Below are positions 26,927 to 35,512 of a stretch of DNA of 45,050 bases, piece by piece; the first letter of the stretch is position 1, and every line of letters begins with the position of its first letter. Source of the stretch: Betaproteobacteria bacterium. GTDB lineage: Bacteria > Pseudomonadota > Gammaproteobacteria > Burkholderiales > SG8-41. A program made the position numbers and the translations under genes. Location: contig CANJQI010000018.1 in NCBI GenBank assembly GCA_947476215.1, positions 1 to 45,050 of the forward strand, read 5' to 3'. A model generated the notes under the pieces. The model made no database searches, was not told where the DNA came from, and worked only from the letters and a program-made list of their open reading frames with translations.

Positions 26927-27898
26927 TTATTCGGGTTTTATCCCTGCATCGCGTATGACTTTTCCAAGGCGCGTCATTTCCGATTTGACCACAACGCCGA
27001 ACCGCTCTGGTGTGCTCGCCACGACTTCAGAGCCCGAATTAAATACGCGATCTTTTATTTCGGGGCTGTTGAATGCGCGCACGGCGGCCTGGTTCAATTG
27101 GTTGATTATCGTTGGTAGTGTTTTTGCAGGCACGAACATCCCGACGATATTTACCGATTCGTAGCCCGGCAAACCCGCGGCGGATAGTGTGGCCATGCCC
27201 GGAAACAAGTCCGAGGGATGCGCGCTGGTAATCGCGAGGGCACGCAATCGTCCGGATTTTACGTGCGGCATCACCGCTGATCCGACGCCGAACATGAGTT
27301 GCACCTGCCCGGCGATCAGGTCGTTGAATGCCGGCCCGGAACCCTTGTAGTTGATGCGTGTCAGGTTGACGCCTGCCATGGACATGAACAGTTCAGCGGC
27401 AAGATGGGGGGTGGAGCCCGAGCCGCCGGTCCCGTAATTCAGTTCTCCAGGCCTCATTTTTGCCAATGTAATCAAATCCTTGACGGAATTTGCCGCAACC
27501 GACGGATGAACTACCAGGACATTGGGAGAGGTGATCGCCAGTGTGACCGGCGAAAAATCCCGTGTTGGGTCCCAATTCAACCGTTCGTAGAAAAATGGGG
27601 CAAGCCAGAACGTAGGGCCCGCCACCAGCACCGTATAGCCGTCGGACGGCGCGCGCGCGACAATTTCGCCCAGTATGATGCCGCTGCCGCGATTATCCAC
27701 AACCAGCTGCTGAGCCAGAAATCGGGTGAGTCCTTGCGCGGCAAGTCGTGCAACAAAATCGGCGCCGCCGCCCGCTGCACTCGTGACCAGGCGTATGGGC
27801 TTGTTCGGATAATTTTGTGCCAGGGCGACATGCACGTCGTGCATGAGCGCGGAACAGAGCACAAATAGCGCAAGAAATCCTGATTTGCTCATATGCAT
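26927..27898 (-). CDS. Bug/TctC-type receptor, short-loop type
   Basis: Receptor of 323 residues with signal peptide (MHMSKSGFLALFVLCSALM..., cut after VALAQ). Short-loop marks: IRLVTSAAGGGADF, NRGSGIILGE, SDGYTVL; also INYKGSGPAFND and TPERFGVVVKSEM. A second ATG at 27892 (MSKSGF) is also possible; neither has a strong ribosome site. Third gene of the Bug-Bug-Bug-hydrolase-hydrolase operon, 50 bases behind the previous Bug gene. Confidence 0.94.
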   Translation of the reverse strand: MHMSKSGFLALFVLCSALMHDVHVALAQNYPNKPIRLVTSAAGGGADFVARLAAQGLTRFLAQQLVVDNRGSGIILGEIVARAPSDGYTVLVAGPTFWLAPFFYERLNWDPTRDFSPVTLAITSPNVLVVHPSVAANSVKDLITLAKMRPGELNYGTGGSGSTPHLAAELFMSMAGVNLTRINYKGSGPAFNDLIAGQVQLMFGVGSAVMPHVKSGRLRALAITSAHPSDLFPGMATLSAAGLPGYESVNIVGMFVPAKTLPTIINQLNQAAVRAFNSPEIKDRVFNSGSEVVASTPERFGVVVKSEMTRLGKVIRDAGIKPE

Positions 27899-27948
27899 GT
27901 CGATTTCGGTGCTCGTCCTGGTTGCCTGCAGGTATTCATATAAGGGCT

Positions 27949-28941
27949 CTAATCGACCTTGATGCCCGCACTCTTGATGAGTTTGGCCATCCGGGTCATT
28001 TCCGATTTTATGGTTGCCGCGAATTCCGCCGGGGAACTTGCGACAACTTCAACGCCTACATTGAGGTAATGTTCTTTCGCCTTTGGTGTTTTGAGAAACT
28101 GTACGACTTCCTGGTTGAGGCGGCTGATAACGGCTTCAGGCGTCCTGGCCGGCGCAAAGATGCCGTAGGTCGATACCGACTCATATCCTGGCAAGCCGGA
28201 TTCCGCCACGGTCGGCAGGTCAGGATTGAGTGCGAATGGTTTTGCCCCGGTCACTGCAAGGGCCAGCAATCGACGCGACTTGATATGCGCCGCAGCAGAG
28301 CCCGAACTGCTGAACATGAAATGCACGCGGCCGCCGAGTACATCATTGAGCCCCTGTGCAGTGCCTTTGTACGGTACGCCCACCATGTTGACCCCGGCCA
28401 TGTACTTAAAGAGTTCGGTGGCGCGGTGTGACGACGAGCCCGCCGCGTTGACGGCATAGTTGAGCTCGCCCGGTTTGGCCTTGGCCAGCGCGATCAATTC
28501 CGTGACAGATTTTGCCGGAAGATTCGGATGAACCACCAGAATGTTGGGTGAATTTACCGCTGCCGTTACTGGTGAAAAATCACGCACTGGATCCCATGGT
28601 GTTTTTTCAAGCAGCGGCATTATCCAGTGGACGTCACTGATGAAAAGCAGGGTATAACCATCGGGCGGCGCTTTGGACACGATCTGCCCTTGAATAACGC
28701 CGGTGGGCCTGTTTTCAACGACGAGCGGCTGACCTAGACTGCCGGCTATTCCTTGCGTGATAACACGCGTCAGAAAATCAGCGCCACCGCCAGCTTCGGA
28801 AGTAACGATGCGCAGGGGCTTGCTGGGGAAGTTCTGCGCAGATACTACGCCCACGCAGACGACTATCAGGCCACCTGACAACATTGCTGCAATTGGTTTC
28901 GGCAATCTCATGGCCGTGCCTCTGAAACTAACGTAATTCAT
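27949..28941 (-). CDS. Bug/TctC-type receptor, short-loop type
   Basis: Receptor of 330 residues. The signal peptide is MRLPKPIAAMLSGGLIVVC..., cut after VSAQ; ATG 28911 begins it directly and has AGAGG 7 bases upstream, while ATG 28941 adds ten residues and has AAGGA. Either is possible. Marks: LRIVTSEAGGGADF, NRPTGVIQGQ, PDGYTLL, VPYKGTAQGLND, SPAEFAATIKSEM. It follows the first Bug gene of the operon by 41 bases. Confidence 0.94.
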   Translation of the reverse strand: MNYVSFRGTAMRLPKPIAAMLSGGLIVVCVGVVSAQNFPSKPLRIVTSEAGGGADFLTRVITQGIAGSLGQPLVVENRPTGVIQGQIVSKAPPDGYTLLFISDVHWIMPLLEKTPWDPVRDFSPVTAAVNSPNILVVHPNLPAKSVTELIALAKAKPGELNYAVNAAGSSSHRATELFKYMAGVNMVGVPYKGTAQGLNDVLGGRVHFMFSSSGSAAAHIKSRRLLALAVTGAKPFALNPDLPTVAESGLPGYESVSTYGIFAPARTPEAVISRLNQEVVQFLKTPKAKEHYLNVGVEVVASSPAEFAATIKSEMTRMAKLIKSAGIKVD

Positions 28942-28982
28942 ATTCTGGATTCCTTTGCCGCGGGCGACTTCGGATGGTTGCG

Positions 28983-29966
28983 CTATTCGGCCTTCGCCCC
29001 GGTCAGCTTGATCAACTCGAAATTCCGTGCGATTTCGAGCTTGATATATCCCGCAAATTGTTCCGGGGTGTTGGTTTGCGGTTCTATCCCCTGACTATTG
29101 AACGATTTCTTTGCCTCCGGGGTGCTGATGCCCTTGCGGATTACGGCATTCAGCCGCGCGACGATGTCTTTTGACAGTCCTGCCGGTGCGATTACGCCAT
29201 ACCAGGAGGAGCGGTCATATCCGCTCAGCCCCGACTCATCGATGGTCGGCATCTGCGGTATCAGCGACGAGCGCTTCGCGCCGGTAATCGCGATGGCCTG
29301 GAGTTTGCCTGCATCCAGCAAAGGTGCTGCTGACGCGAGGCTGGGGAAATTCATCTCGATCTGGCCGCTGGCGTTTGCGACGGAACTCTCCGCTGCGCCC
29401 TTGTATGGAACATGGACGATCTTCACCTTGGCCATTAAATTGAAGAGTTCTCCCATAAGGTGCGCCGAACTGCCAATGCCGGGAGATCCGAAGTTGAGTT
29501 TGCCTGGCTTTGCCCGCGCCAGCGCAATCAGGTCTTTGACGTTGCGCGCCGGCACCGATGGATGCACGGTAAGAAGGGTCGTGCCGGTGGCAACCATGGA
29601 TACCGGTGCAAAATCATTTCCCAGGTCGTAGGGAAGTTTTGGCCGCAATGCCGGCTGCACCGTGTCTCCGGCCGCCATCATCAGCAGCGTGTGGCCGTCC
29701 GGCGGTGACTTGGCAACCGCCTCGGTCGCCACTGATCCGCCCGCGCCGACCCGGTTCTCGACAATTACAGGTTGCCCCAGATTCTCCGCCAGGATAGTCG
29801 CAGTCAGCCGCGCAGCGACATCGCTGGCGCTGCCCACGGTCAATCCCACAAGCATGCGTATCGGTTTAGTCGGGTAGTTTTGGGCGGACGAGTCCAAGGC
29901 TGTCAGGGTCGCGCACGCGGTGACTATCGCAAAGTACCCCATTGCCATACGTTCTGGTTTCCGCAT
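28983..29966 (-). CDS. Bug/TctC-type periplasmic solute receptor
   Basis: Receptor of 327 residues with signal peptide (MRKPERMAMGYFAIVTAC..., cut after SSAQ). It has the canonical loop NRVGAGGSVA, but the first ligand loop is altered: MLVGLTVGSASD in place of VPxxPGGxxD, so the double glycine is lost. Other marks: PDGHTLL, VPYKGAAESSVA, TPEQFAGYIKLEI. First gene of the minus-strand five-gene operon, divergent from the Bug gene at 30180 across a 213-base gap that must hold both promoters. Confidence 0.94.
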   Translation of the reverse strand: MRKPERMAMGYFAIVTACATLTALDSSAQNYPTKPIRMLVGLTVGSASDVAARLTATILAENLGQPVIVENRVGAGGSVATEAVAKSPPDGHTLLMMAAGDTVQPALRPKLPYDLGNDFAPVSMVATGTTLLTVHPSVPARNVKDLIALARAKPGKLNFGSPGIGSSAHLMGELFNLMAKVKIVHVPYKGAAESSVANASGQIEMNFPSLASAAPLLDAGKLQAIAITGAKRSSLIPQMPTIDESGLSGYDRSSWYGVIAPAGLSKDIVARLNAVIRKGISTPEAKKSFNSQGIEPQTNTPEQFAGYIKLEIARNFELIKLTGAKAE

Positions 29967-30179
29967 AACTGACTTTCTTGCTGTTCGGATTGGGTGAAGT
30001 ATGGAGCAACCATCAAAAATTGGGAAATCCTAGCGTATCCATTGTGGCGGGACTTTTGATTGCGTGGCAGGATCGCGGATGTGCCGGGTGCACAAATCGC
30101 TGTGCCGGCAGAGCGTGGAAGATTGCATACACGAGTATCATCCTGTTATGCAGGGATCGTTTGTTCTCAACAGGATTGC

Positions 30180-31184
30180 ATGGAAACGAATATGAGGATG
30201 CCGCCACTTGTCGCCGGACTGTTGTCGATTGGGTTGCTGCTGTCCAGCCCCGGATCGGCGTGTGCTCAGGCCACCTCGACCGGCGCCGGCCAGATTCAGC
30301 CTGGCAGGCCAATACGTGTTGTCACGGGCGATCCCGGTGGCGGCAGTGACCTGGCTGCGCGCCTGATCGCACAAGGCCTGACCATCAGTCTCGGGCAGCA
30401 AGTGATAGTAGAGAATCGCGGTGGCAGCGTGATTATCCCGGCCCGGATTGTGGCGCAGGCCCCGGCCGATGGACATACCCTGCTGCTCTACAGCGACAGC
30501 ATCTGGATACTGCCGCTCATGCAGGACCATGTACCCTTTGATCCGGTGCAGAGTTTTTCACCCGTTACGCTGCCGGGTAGATCACCGACAGTGCTGGTTG
30601 TGCATCCGTCATTGCCCGCAAGATCGGTCGCGGAGTTGATAGCGTTGGTCAGATCCCGGCCCGGAGAACTTAACTATTCGTCGGGGGCGGCGGGTGGCGT
30701 CAATCACCTTTCCCCGGAATTATTCAAGGCTATGGCTGGCGTCAATATCACGCGAATTGCGTATAAAGGCGCGGCGGCAGCGCTTAACGATCTCATCGCC
30801 GGACAGGTGCAGTTAATGTTTCCTGCGGTGGCGTCAGGGATGCCACACGTAAAGTCCGGCAGATTGATGGCGCTGGCAGTGACCTCCGCGCAGCCAACCG
30901 CGCTGGCCCCTGGTTTGCCGACCGTGGCAGCCTCAGGTCTGCCGGGTTATGAGTCGACGTTGATATTGGGTGTGCTTGCGCCGGCGAAAACACCTGTTAC
31001 CGTGGTCAGCCGTTTAAATCAGGAGATCGTGCAGGTCTTGTACAGGGAGGAAGTGAAGGAGCGTTTTTTCAATGCCGGGATCGAAGTCGTCGCCAGCACG
31101 CCCGAGCAATTGGCGGCATCGGTGAAGTCCGGCATGGCCAAGTGGGGTAAATTGATCCGGGATGCCGGCATTCGTGGAGATTAG
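30180..31184 (+). CDS. Bug/TctC-type receptor, short-loop type
   Basis: Receptor of 334 residues from ATG 30180; a longer open frame to 30060 adds non-family sequence. ACAGGA lies before the start, and ATG 30192 (MRMPPLV) is an alternative. Signal peptide ends near ACAQ. Marks: IRVVTGDPGGGSDL, NRGGSVIIPA, ADGHTLL, IAYKGAAAALND, TPEQLAASVKSGM. Closest in style to the minus-strand short-loop genes at 27-29 kb, so probably a local duplicate now in opposite orientation. The next Bug gene follows 37 bases later. Confidence 0.93.
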   Translation: METNMRMPPLVAGLLSIGLLLSSPGSACAQATSTGAGQIQPGRPIRVVTGDPGGGSDLAARLIAQGLTISLGQQVIVENRGGSVIIPARIVAQAPADGHTLLLYSDSIWILPLMQDHVPFDPVQSFSPVTLPGRSPTVLVVHPSLPARSVAELIALVRSRPGELNYSSGAAGGVNHLSPELFKAMAGVNITRIAYKGAAAALNDLIAGQVQLMFPAVASGMPHVKSGRLMALAVTSAQPTALAPGLPTVAASGLPGYESTLILGVLAPAKTPVTVVSRLNQEIVQVLYREEVKERFFNAGIEVVASTPEQLAASVKSGMAKWGKLIRDAGIRGD

Positions 31185-31221
31185 TTGCGTAACAAGACAA
31201 CGTGAAGTGAGGGATTTCGAG

Positions 31222-32184
31222 TTGAAGAGCAGATTGAGATTTTTCGCGGGGTGTGTATCGACAGGCCTGATAATTCTGGGGGCGGCTAGCGCCTGCGCGC
31301 AGGAGTTTCCAAACCGGCCTGTGCGCATCGTCACTTCGCCGCCTGGTGGCAGTAACGATTTCGCGGCGCGTCTCATCGCATCGGGGATGGCGGGCGGACT
31401 GGGCCAGCCGGTGGTTATCGACAATCGGCCGACTGCGCTCACACCTCCAGTCGTGGCTAAATCCGCGCCGGATGGCTACACGTTGCTGGTCACTGGAGGC
31501 AGCTTCATGTTCGGACATCTGCTGCAGACCCTGACCTACGATCCGATCAAGGATTTCTCTCCCGTCTCAGTTGTAAATCTGCAACCCAACGTCGTGGTGG
31601 TCCACCCCTCATTGCGGGTAAAGTCGGTCAAGGATCTTATCGCTTTGGCGAAAGCCAGGCCGGGGGAACTGAACTACGCGTCGGGCGCCATTGCCTCCAT
31701 GAATCATCTCTCAGCGGAGCTGTTTAAGTCCATGGCCGGCGTGAACATCGTTCATATCCCCTTCAAAGGTACCGGACCCGCGCTCAACGCCATGCTGGGT
31801 GGGGAAGTATTGCTGATGATCGTTAACCCGGCGTCCATCATGCAGCATCTCAAATCGGGAAGGTTGCTCGCGCTTGCCGTGACGAGTGCTCGTCCGTCTG
31901 CGCTGGTCCCCGGCCTGCCCACGGTTGCGGCTGCGGGCGTTCCCGGCTATGAAGCGGTACTGCTGACGGCCGTATTCGCGCCTGTGGGAACGCCCACCGC
32001 GGTCATTGGCCGTCTGAATCAGGAAATGGTGCGAGCCATTAACCGTTCGGAGATAAAGGCGCAGTTTCTAAGCGCGGGAACGGAGCCTGTTGGAAGTTCG
32101 CCGGGAGAACTTGCCACGGCGATGAACGCCGAAATGTCCAAGTACGGCAAAATTATCAAAGACGCAGGCATCCGCGTCGAATAG
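31222..32184 (+). CDS. Bug/TctC-type receptor, short-loop type (TTG start likely)
   Basis: Receptor of 320 residues. TTG 31222 is chosen: GAGGG lies 9 bases upstream and it gives a clean signal peptide (MKSRLRFFAGCVSTGLIILG..., cut after ACAQ). An upstream ATG at 31162 would overlap the previous gene by 23 bases and add odd sequence. Marks: VRIVTSPPGGSND, NRPTALTPPV, PDGYTLL, IPFKGTGPALNA, SPGELATAMNAEM. In tandem with the gene ending at 31184. Confidence 0.92.
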   Translation: MKSRLRFFAGCVSTGLIILGAASACAQEFPNRPVRIVTSPPGGSNDFAARLIASGMAGGLGQPVVIDNRPTALTPPVVAKSAPDGYTLLVTGGSFMFGHLLQTLTYDPIKDFSPVSVVNLQPNVVVVHPSLRVKSVKDLIALAKARPGELNYASGAIASMNHLSAELFKSMAGVNIVHIPFKGTGPALNAMLGGEVLLMIVNPASIMQHLKSGRLLALAVTSARPSALVPGLPTVAAAGVPGYEAVLLTAVFAPVGTPTAVIGRLNQEMVRAINRSEIKAQFLSAGTEPVGSSPGELATAMNAEMSKYGKIIKDAGIRVE

Positions 32185-32290
32185 AGACGGATATGGGATT
32201 TTTCCCGGCTATGATTTCGCACCTAAGGAACCTCTAAAGTACCGTAGCGAGCGGTGTGAGTGCGAGGCGCACGGCGCGCAGGGGCCGAGA

Positions 32291-32860
32291 CATATCGAGC
32301 CCGATGTGTCATACCACGGCGTTGTCTATACCGAAGCGCTGGGGCCCGCCGCTTACATAGGCCGTGCGCGCGTGGTGCCGCTGCGGAACATGGGGCCGGC
32401 GATCAGTCCGTTCAATGCATTTCTTATCCTGCAGGGAATCGAAACTGTCGCCCTGCGCATGGACCGCATCTGCGACAATGCGCTCAAGGTCGCGCAATTC
32501 CTCGGCAAACACCCGAAGGTGAATTGGGTCAACTACGCGTGCCTGCCCGATCATAAGGACCACGCTGTGGTGGCGCGTTACATGGGCGGGCGTGCTTCGG
32601 GCATACTGACTTTCGGTATCAAGGGTGGGCGCGAGGGTGGCGCGAGATTTCAGGATGCGTTGCAGTTGGTGGTGCGCCTGGTCAACATCGGTGATTGCAA
32701 ATCGCTGGCATGTCATCCGGCGTCTACGACGCACCGGCAACTGTCGCCGGAGGAACTCGCCAGGTCTGGTGTCAGCGAGGAAATGGTGCGATTGTCCATT
32801 GGCATCGAGCATATCGACGATATCATTGCGGATCTCGACCAGTCGCTGGCGCACGTCTAG
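32291..32860 (+). pseudogene. metY: metY 3' fragment (O-acetylhomoserine sulfhydrylase C-terminal part)
   Basis: About 190 residues that match the last 40-45 percent of O-acetyl-L-homoserine aminocarboxypropyltransferase: SYHGVVYTEALGPAAY, PLRNMGPAISPFNAFL, GGRASGILTFGIKGG, SLACHPASTTHRQLS and SIGIEHIDDIIADL. The N-terminal part with the PLP-binding lysine is absent; full enzymes have about 430 residues. Family-like sequence begins near base 32291 (HIEPD) and what lies before (32225-32290) is not coding for the missing part. The remaining frame is clean, so the truncation may be recent. It lies directly behind a Bug gene. Confidence 0.88.
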
Positions 32861-32923
32861 TTTTCGGGCGCTGCAGGGCAGCATATGAAGCTGGTTCGAT
32901 GTTTGGGTTGCCGGGAGAAAAGC

Positions 32924-33262
32924 ATGCGGCAGCTGAATTCTGTAACGCGTGGACTCTGTGCCTGTGTTCTTGGGCTCGCTTGCGGAAAGGTATTCCCGCA
33001 AGCCACCTCGCCAGGTACAGGGCAGGATTACCCGACCAGAATCATACGACTGCTGGCGATAGAGGCCGCCGGTGGAACGGACTTCGTGGCGCGCCAGATT
33101 GCGCAAGGTATTTCCGATGCGCTGGGGCATCAGGTGGTCGTCGACAATCGCGCCAATCTGGTGGCGCAATTGCTTGCGCAGGCGTTACCAGACGGTTACA
33201 CGCTGGCGCTACTCGGCCCTCCAGTGTGGATTTCGCCGCTGCTGCAACCGCGTTTCCATTAG
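32924..33262 (+). pseudogene. Bug receptor gene, 3'-truncated, short-loop type
   Basis: 112 residues: a signal peptide (MRQLNSVTRGLCACVLGLAC, then GKVFPQ), LLAIEAAGGTDF, NRANLVAQLL, PDGYTLALLG and SPLLQPRFH, then a stop where relatives continue with YDPxxDF. About two thirds of the receptor is missing. ATG 32924 has GGGAGA upstream and starts the signal peptide; ATG 32885 is possible too. The missing C-terminal part is not found nearby. An exported remnant of about 85 residues could still be made, but could not form the cleft. Confidence 0.88.
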
Positions 33263-33305
33263 AAATTCAGGCTAATGGAAAATCTCGGATAAGAGAGCGG
33301 ATGTC

Positions 33306-33597
33306 ATGACGACTGAATCCCTATTGCTGGCAATACTTGCGGTGCTGACCCCTTACGTTTGTACTGGCTGGACTGTCCACGATCATCCTGATCAAGACCA
33401 TGCGCACCACGCAGGCGGAGCAACAGGCGATGCGCCGTGTTATCGCGAACATGGATTGGACGACGGTGTTTTCTAACATGCAGGCTCATGCCAAGGAATC
33501 GGTGCGCATACTCGATATTCTCGACAAGCGCCTGCAGAAGCTGGAAGCGCTGGAGAAGATACAACTGACTCAAAGCAATATCAGTTTCCGCAAGTAA
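33306..33597 (+). pseudogene. small membrane protein gene with a single-base frame break
   Basis: The first part, MTTESLLLAILAVLT (from ATG 33306, with AAGAGAG upstream), is in one frame; the rest, LTFVLAGLSTIILIK followed by a charged helical stretch (MRTTQAEQQAMRRVIANMD...) ending at 33597, is in the +1 frame, which is closed by TGA at 33346 further up. Leaving out one C of the CCCC at 33349-33352 joins both into one protein of about 96 residues with one transmembrane helix and a coiled-coil-like tail. I do not know the family. Sequencing error, mutation or programmed frameshift are all possible. The FIST gene follows. Confidence 0.65.
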
Positions 33598-33669
33598 CGG
33601 TCAGGGCGCCTGGTCGCGCGAGTTCGCGACCTGCGCCCGTATCGCCCGATCTCGGCGATAATACGCGGC

Positions 33670-34779
33670 ATGAGCAATACTTTTCGATTTGGTCACGCAG
33701 CTGGCAAGGACTGGCAGGAAGCGGCGAATCTGTGTCTGCCGCAGCTCGGTGGTCCACCCGCCGACTTGGGTTTTTTGTATGTCACGGATCTGCTCGCCGA
33801 TAATCTTGCGGATATCCTCGATTTCTTCCGTCAGCGCACCGGCGTTCAGCATTGGGTGGGCACCGTAGGCATAGGCATATGCGCTTCCGCCCGGGAGTAC
33901 CTCGACGAGCCGGCCATTGCGGTGATGCTGGGCGAATTTGCGCCCGATACGTACCAGGTGTTTTCGGGCATCAAGTCCGTCAACGATCTGAGCATCGCGC
34001 GCCTTAAGTGCGGGGAACGCGCTGCAAATTTCGCCATCGTGCACGCCGATCCGAGAAACAGCGAGGTTCCCGGTATTATTTCCGGTATCGCGGAGAAGGT
34101 GGACAGCGGATTTCTTGTTGGAGGCCTTACAAGTTCGCGTCGTCAAAACCCGCAGATCGCGAACAAGGTGGTTCAGGGTGGACTTTCGGGCGTTTTGTTT
34201 TCAGATGATGTTACGGTCGCGACTCGGTTGACGCAGGGTTGCTCACCGATAGGTGCCAAACATGTAGTAACGCAGGCACAGCGCAATGTCATAGTCACAC
34301 TCGATGGACGGCCCGCGCTGGATGTACTGAAGGAAGACATCGGCGAGAAGCTTGCACGCGACCTGAACGGACTTGGAAGTCTGATTTTCGCGGGGCTGCC
34401 CATTGCAGGCAGCGATACCGGCGACTATCTGGTGCGTAATCTGGTGGGCCTGGACGTGGCGCGTGGACTGGTGGCCATTGGAGACATGGTGGAGACCGGG
34501 GCGCAGCTCATTTTCTGCCGCCGCGACACGGCGAGCGCGGCGGAAGACATGGGGCGCATGTTAAAGAGCATCAAGCAGGGCCTGTACACTCGGCCGCGCG
34601 GCGGCGTCTACTACTCGTGCATCGGGCGCGGCGCGAATCTCTTCGGGCCCGATTCGGAGGAATTGAAAATGATCGCGGCGGAATTCGGTGATTTTCCGTT
34701 GGTGGGTTTTTTCTGCAATGGCGAAATATCGCATAATCGGCTCTACGGCTACACGGGCGTTTTGACTCTTTTCGCATGA
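33670..34779 (+). CDS. FIST domain sensory protein
   Basis: A 369-residue cytoplasmic protein with FIST_N (about 25-220) and FIST_C (about 225-350) domains, a family predicted to sense small ligands such as amino acids in signal transduction. Visible marks: GTVGIGICASAREYLDEPA, GGLTSSRR (about 157-164), the GCSPIG segment, GDYLVRNLVGLD and GFFCNGEISHNRLYGYTG at the end, which is strongly conserved in the family. No kinase or cyclase domain is attached. Its stop overlaps the start of the DUF599 gene by 4 bases (ATGA), so the two are coupled. Confidence 0.92.
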   Translation: MSNTFRFGHAAGKDWQEAANLCLPQLGGPPADLGFLYVTDLLADNLADILDFFRQRTGVQHWVGTVGIGICASAREYLDEPAIAVMLGEFAPDTYQVFSGIKSVNDLSIARLKCGERAANFAIVHADPRNSEVPGIISGIAEKVDSGFLVGGLTSSRRQNPQIANKVVQGGLSGVLFSDDVTVATRLTQGCSPIGAKHVVTQAQRNVIVTLDGRPALDVLKEDIGEKLARDLNGLGSLIFAGLPIAGSDTGDYLVRNLVGLDVARGLVAIGDMVETGAQLIFCRRDTASAAEDMGRMLKSIKQGLYTRPRGGVYYSCIGRGANLFGPDSEELKMIAAEFGDFPLVGFFCNGEISHNRLYGYTGVLTLFA

Positions 34780-35483
34780 ATACACTGGACAGTTTTGCAA
34801 GTGCCGTGGCCCTGCCATGGCTCGATATGGCGGCGTTGATGTGGTTTGCATTTTGCTGGCTCGGCTACATCCGCTATACCAACTATACCGATACCCAGCA
34901 CCCCACCTTGCGCAGCGAGATGGGCAAGTTCACCAGGCAGTGGATGGTGCGCATGGTGGAACGCGATAACCGCATGATGGATGTCAACATTATTCGCAAT
35001 CTGAGTCGCGCCGCGCAGTTCTTTGCGTCCACCACGCTGCTGGTGCTGGGTGCGTTGGTGGCAATGATGGGTTACGCGGAAAAGGCGGCCGGTGTGCTTG
35101 CCGAGCTGCCGTTTGCACAGCAGGTGCCGGAGCGCGTTTGGGAAATGAAGATACTGCTGTTGATTTTCATTTTTCTCTACGCGTTTTTCAAGCTGATTTT
35201 GGCGATCCGTCAATTTGGTGTCTGCACGGTATTAGTCGGAGCGACCAAGGTGGTGCCGGATGATGCCGAACTTTACGCGCCGCACATCGATCGCATCGCG
35301 ACCATCGTGTCCTTTGCGAACCGCAATTTCAACACCGGATTGCGCGGCTACTATTTTGGCGTGGCTGCGCTTTCATGGTTTTTGCATCCGGTTTTGATGG
35401 TCGTAGTCACTATCGGCGTCGTGTATATTTTGTATCAGCGCGATTTCCGTTCCAAGACACTGCAGTTGCTGGCGGAAGAGTAG
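34776..35483 (+). CDS. DUF599 family membrane protein
   Basis: A 235-residue inner-membrane protein of the DUF599 family. About four transmembrane helices: near 15-31 (PWLDMAALMWFAFCWLGY), 80-98 (FFASTTLLVLGALVAMMGY), 124-143 (ILLLIFIFLYAFFKLILA) and 198-220 (VAALSWFLHPVLMVVVTIG). The conserved RQWMVRMVERDNRMMDVN loop (53-70) and the FRSKTL tail match the family. Function unknown. Start codon within the FIST stop (ATGA) implies translational coupling and perhaps a functional link. Confidence 0.92.
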   Translation: MNTLDSFASAVALPWLDMAALMWFAFCWLGYIRYTNYTDTQHPTLRSEMGKFTRQWMVRMVERDNRMMDVNIIRNLSRAAQFFASTTLLVLGALVAMMGYAEKAAGVLAELPFAQQVPERVWEMKILLLIFIFLYAFFKLILAIRQFGVCTVLVGATKVVPDDAELYAPHIDRIATIVSFANRNFNTGLRGYYFGVAALSWFLHPVLMVVVTIGVVYILYQRDFRSKTLQLLAEE

Positions 35484-35512
35484 CCGACACCAGGTTGGTA
35501 GGGGCTGTTGCG

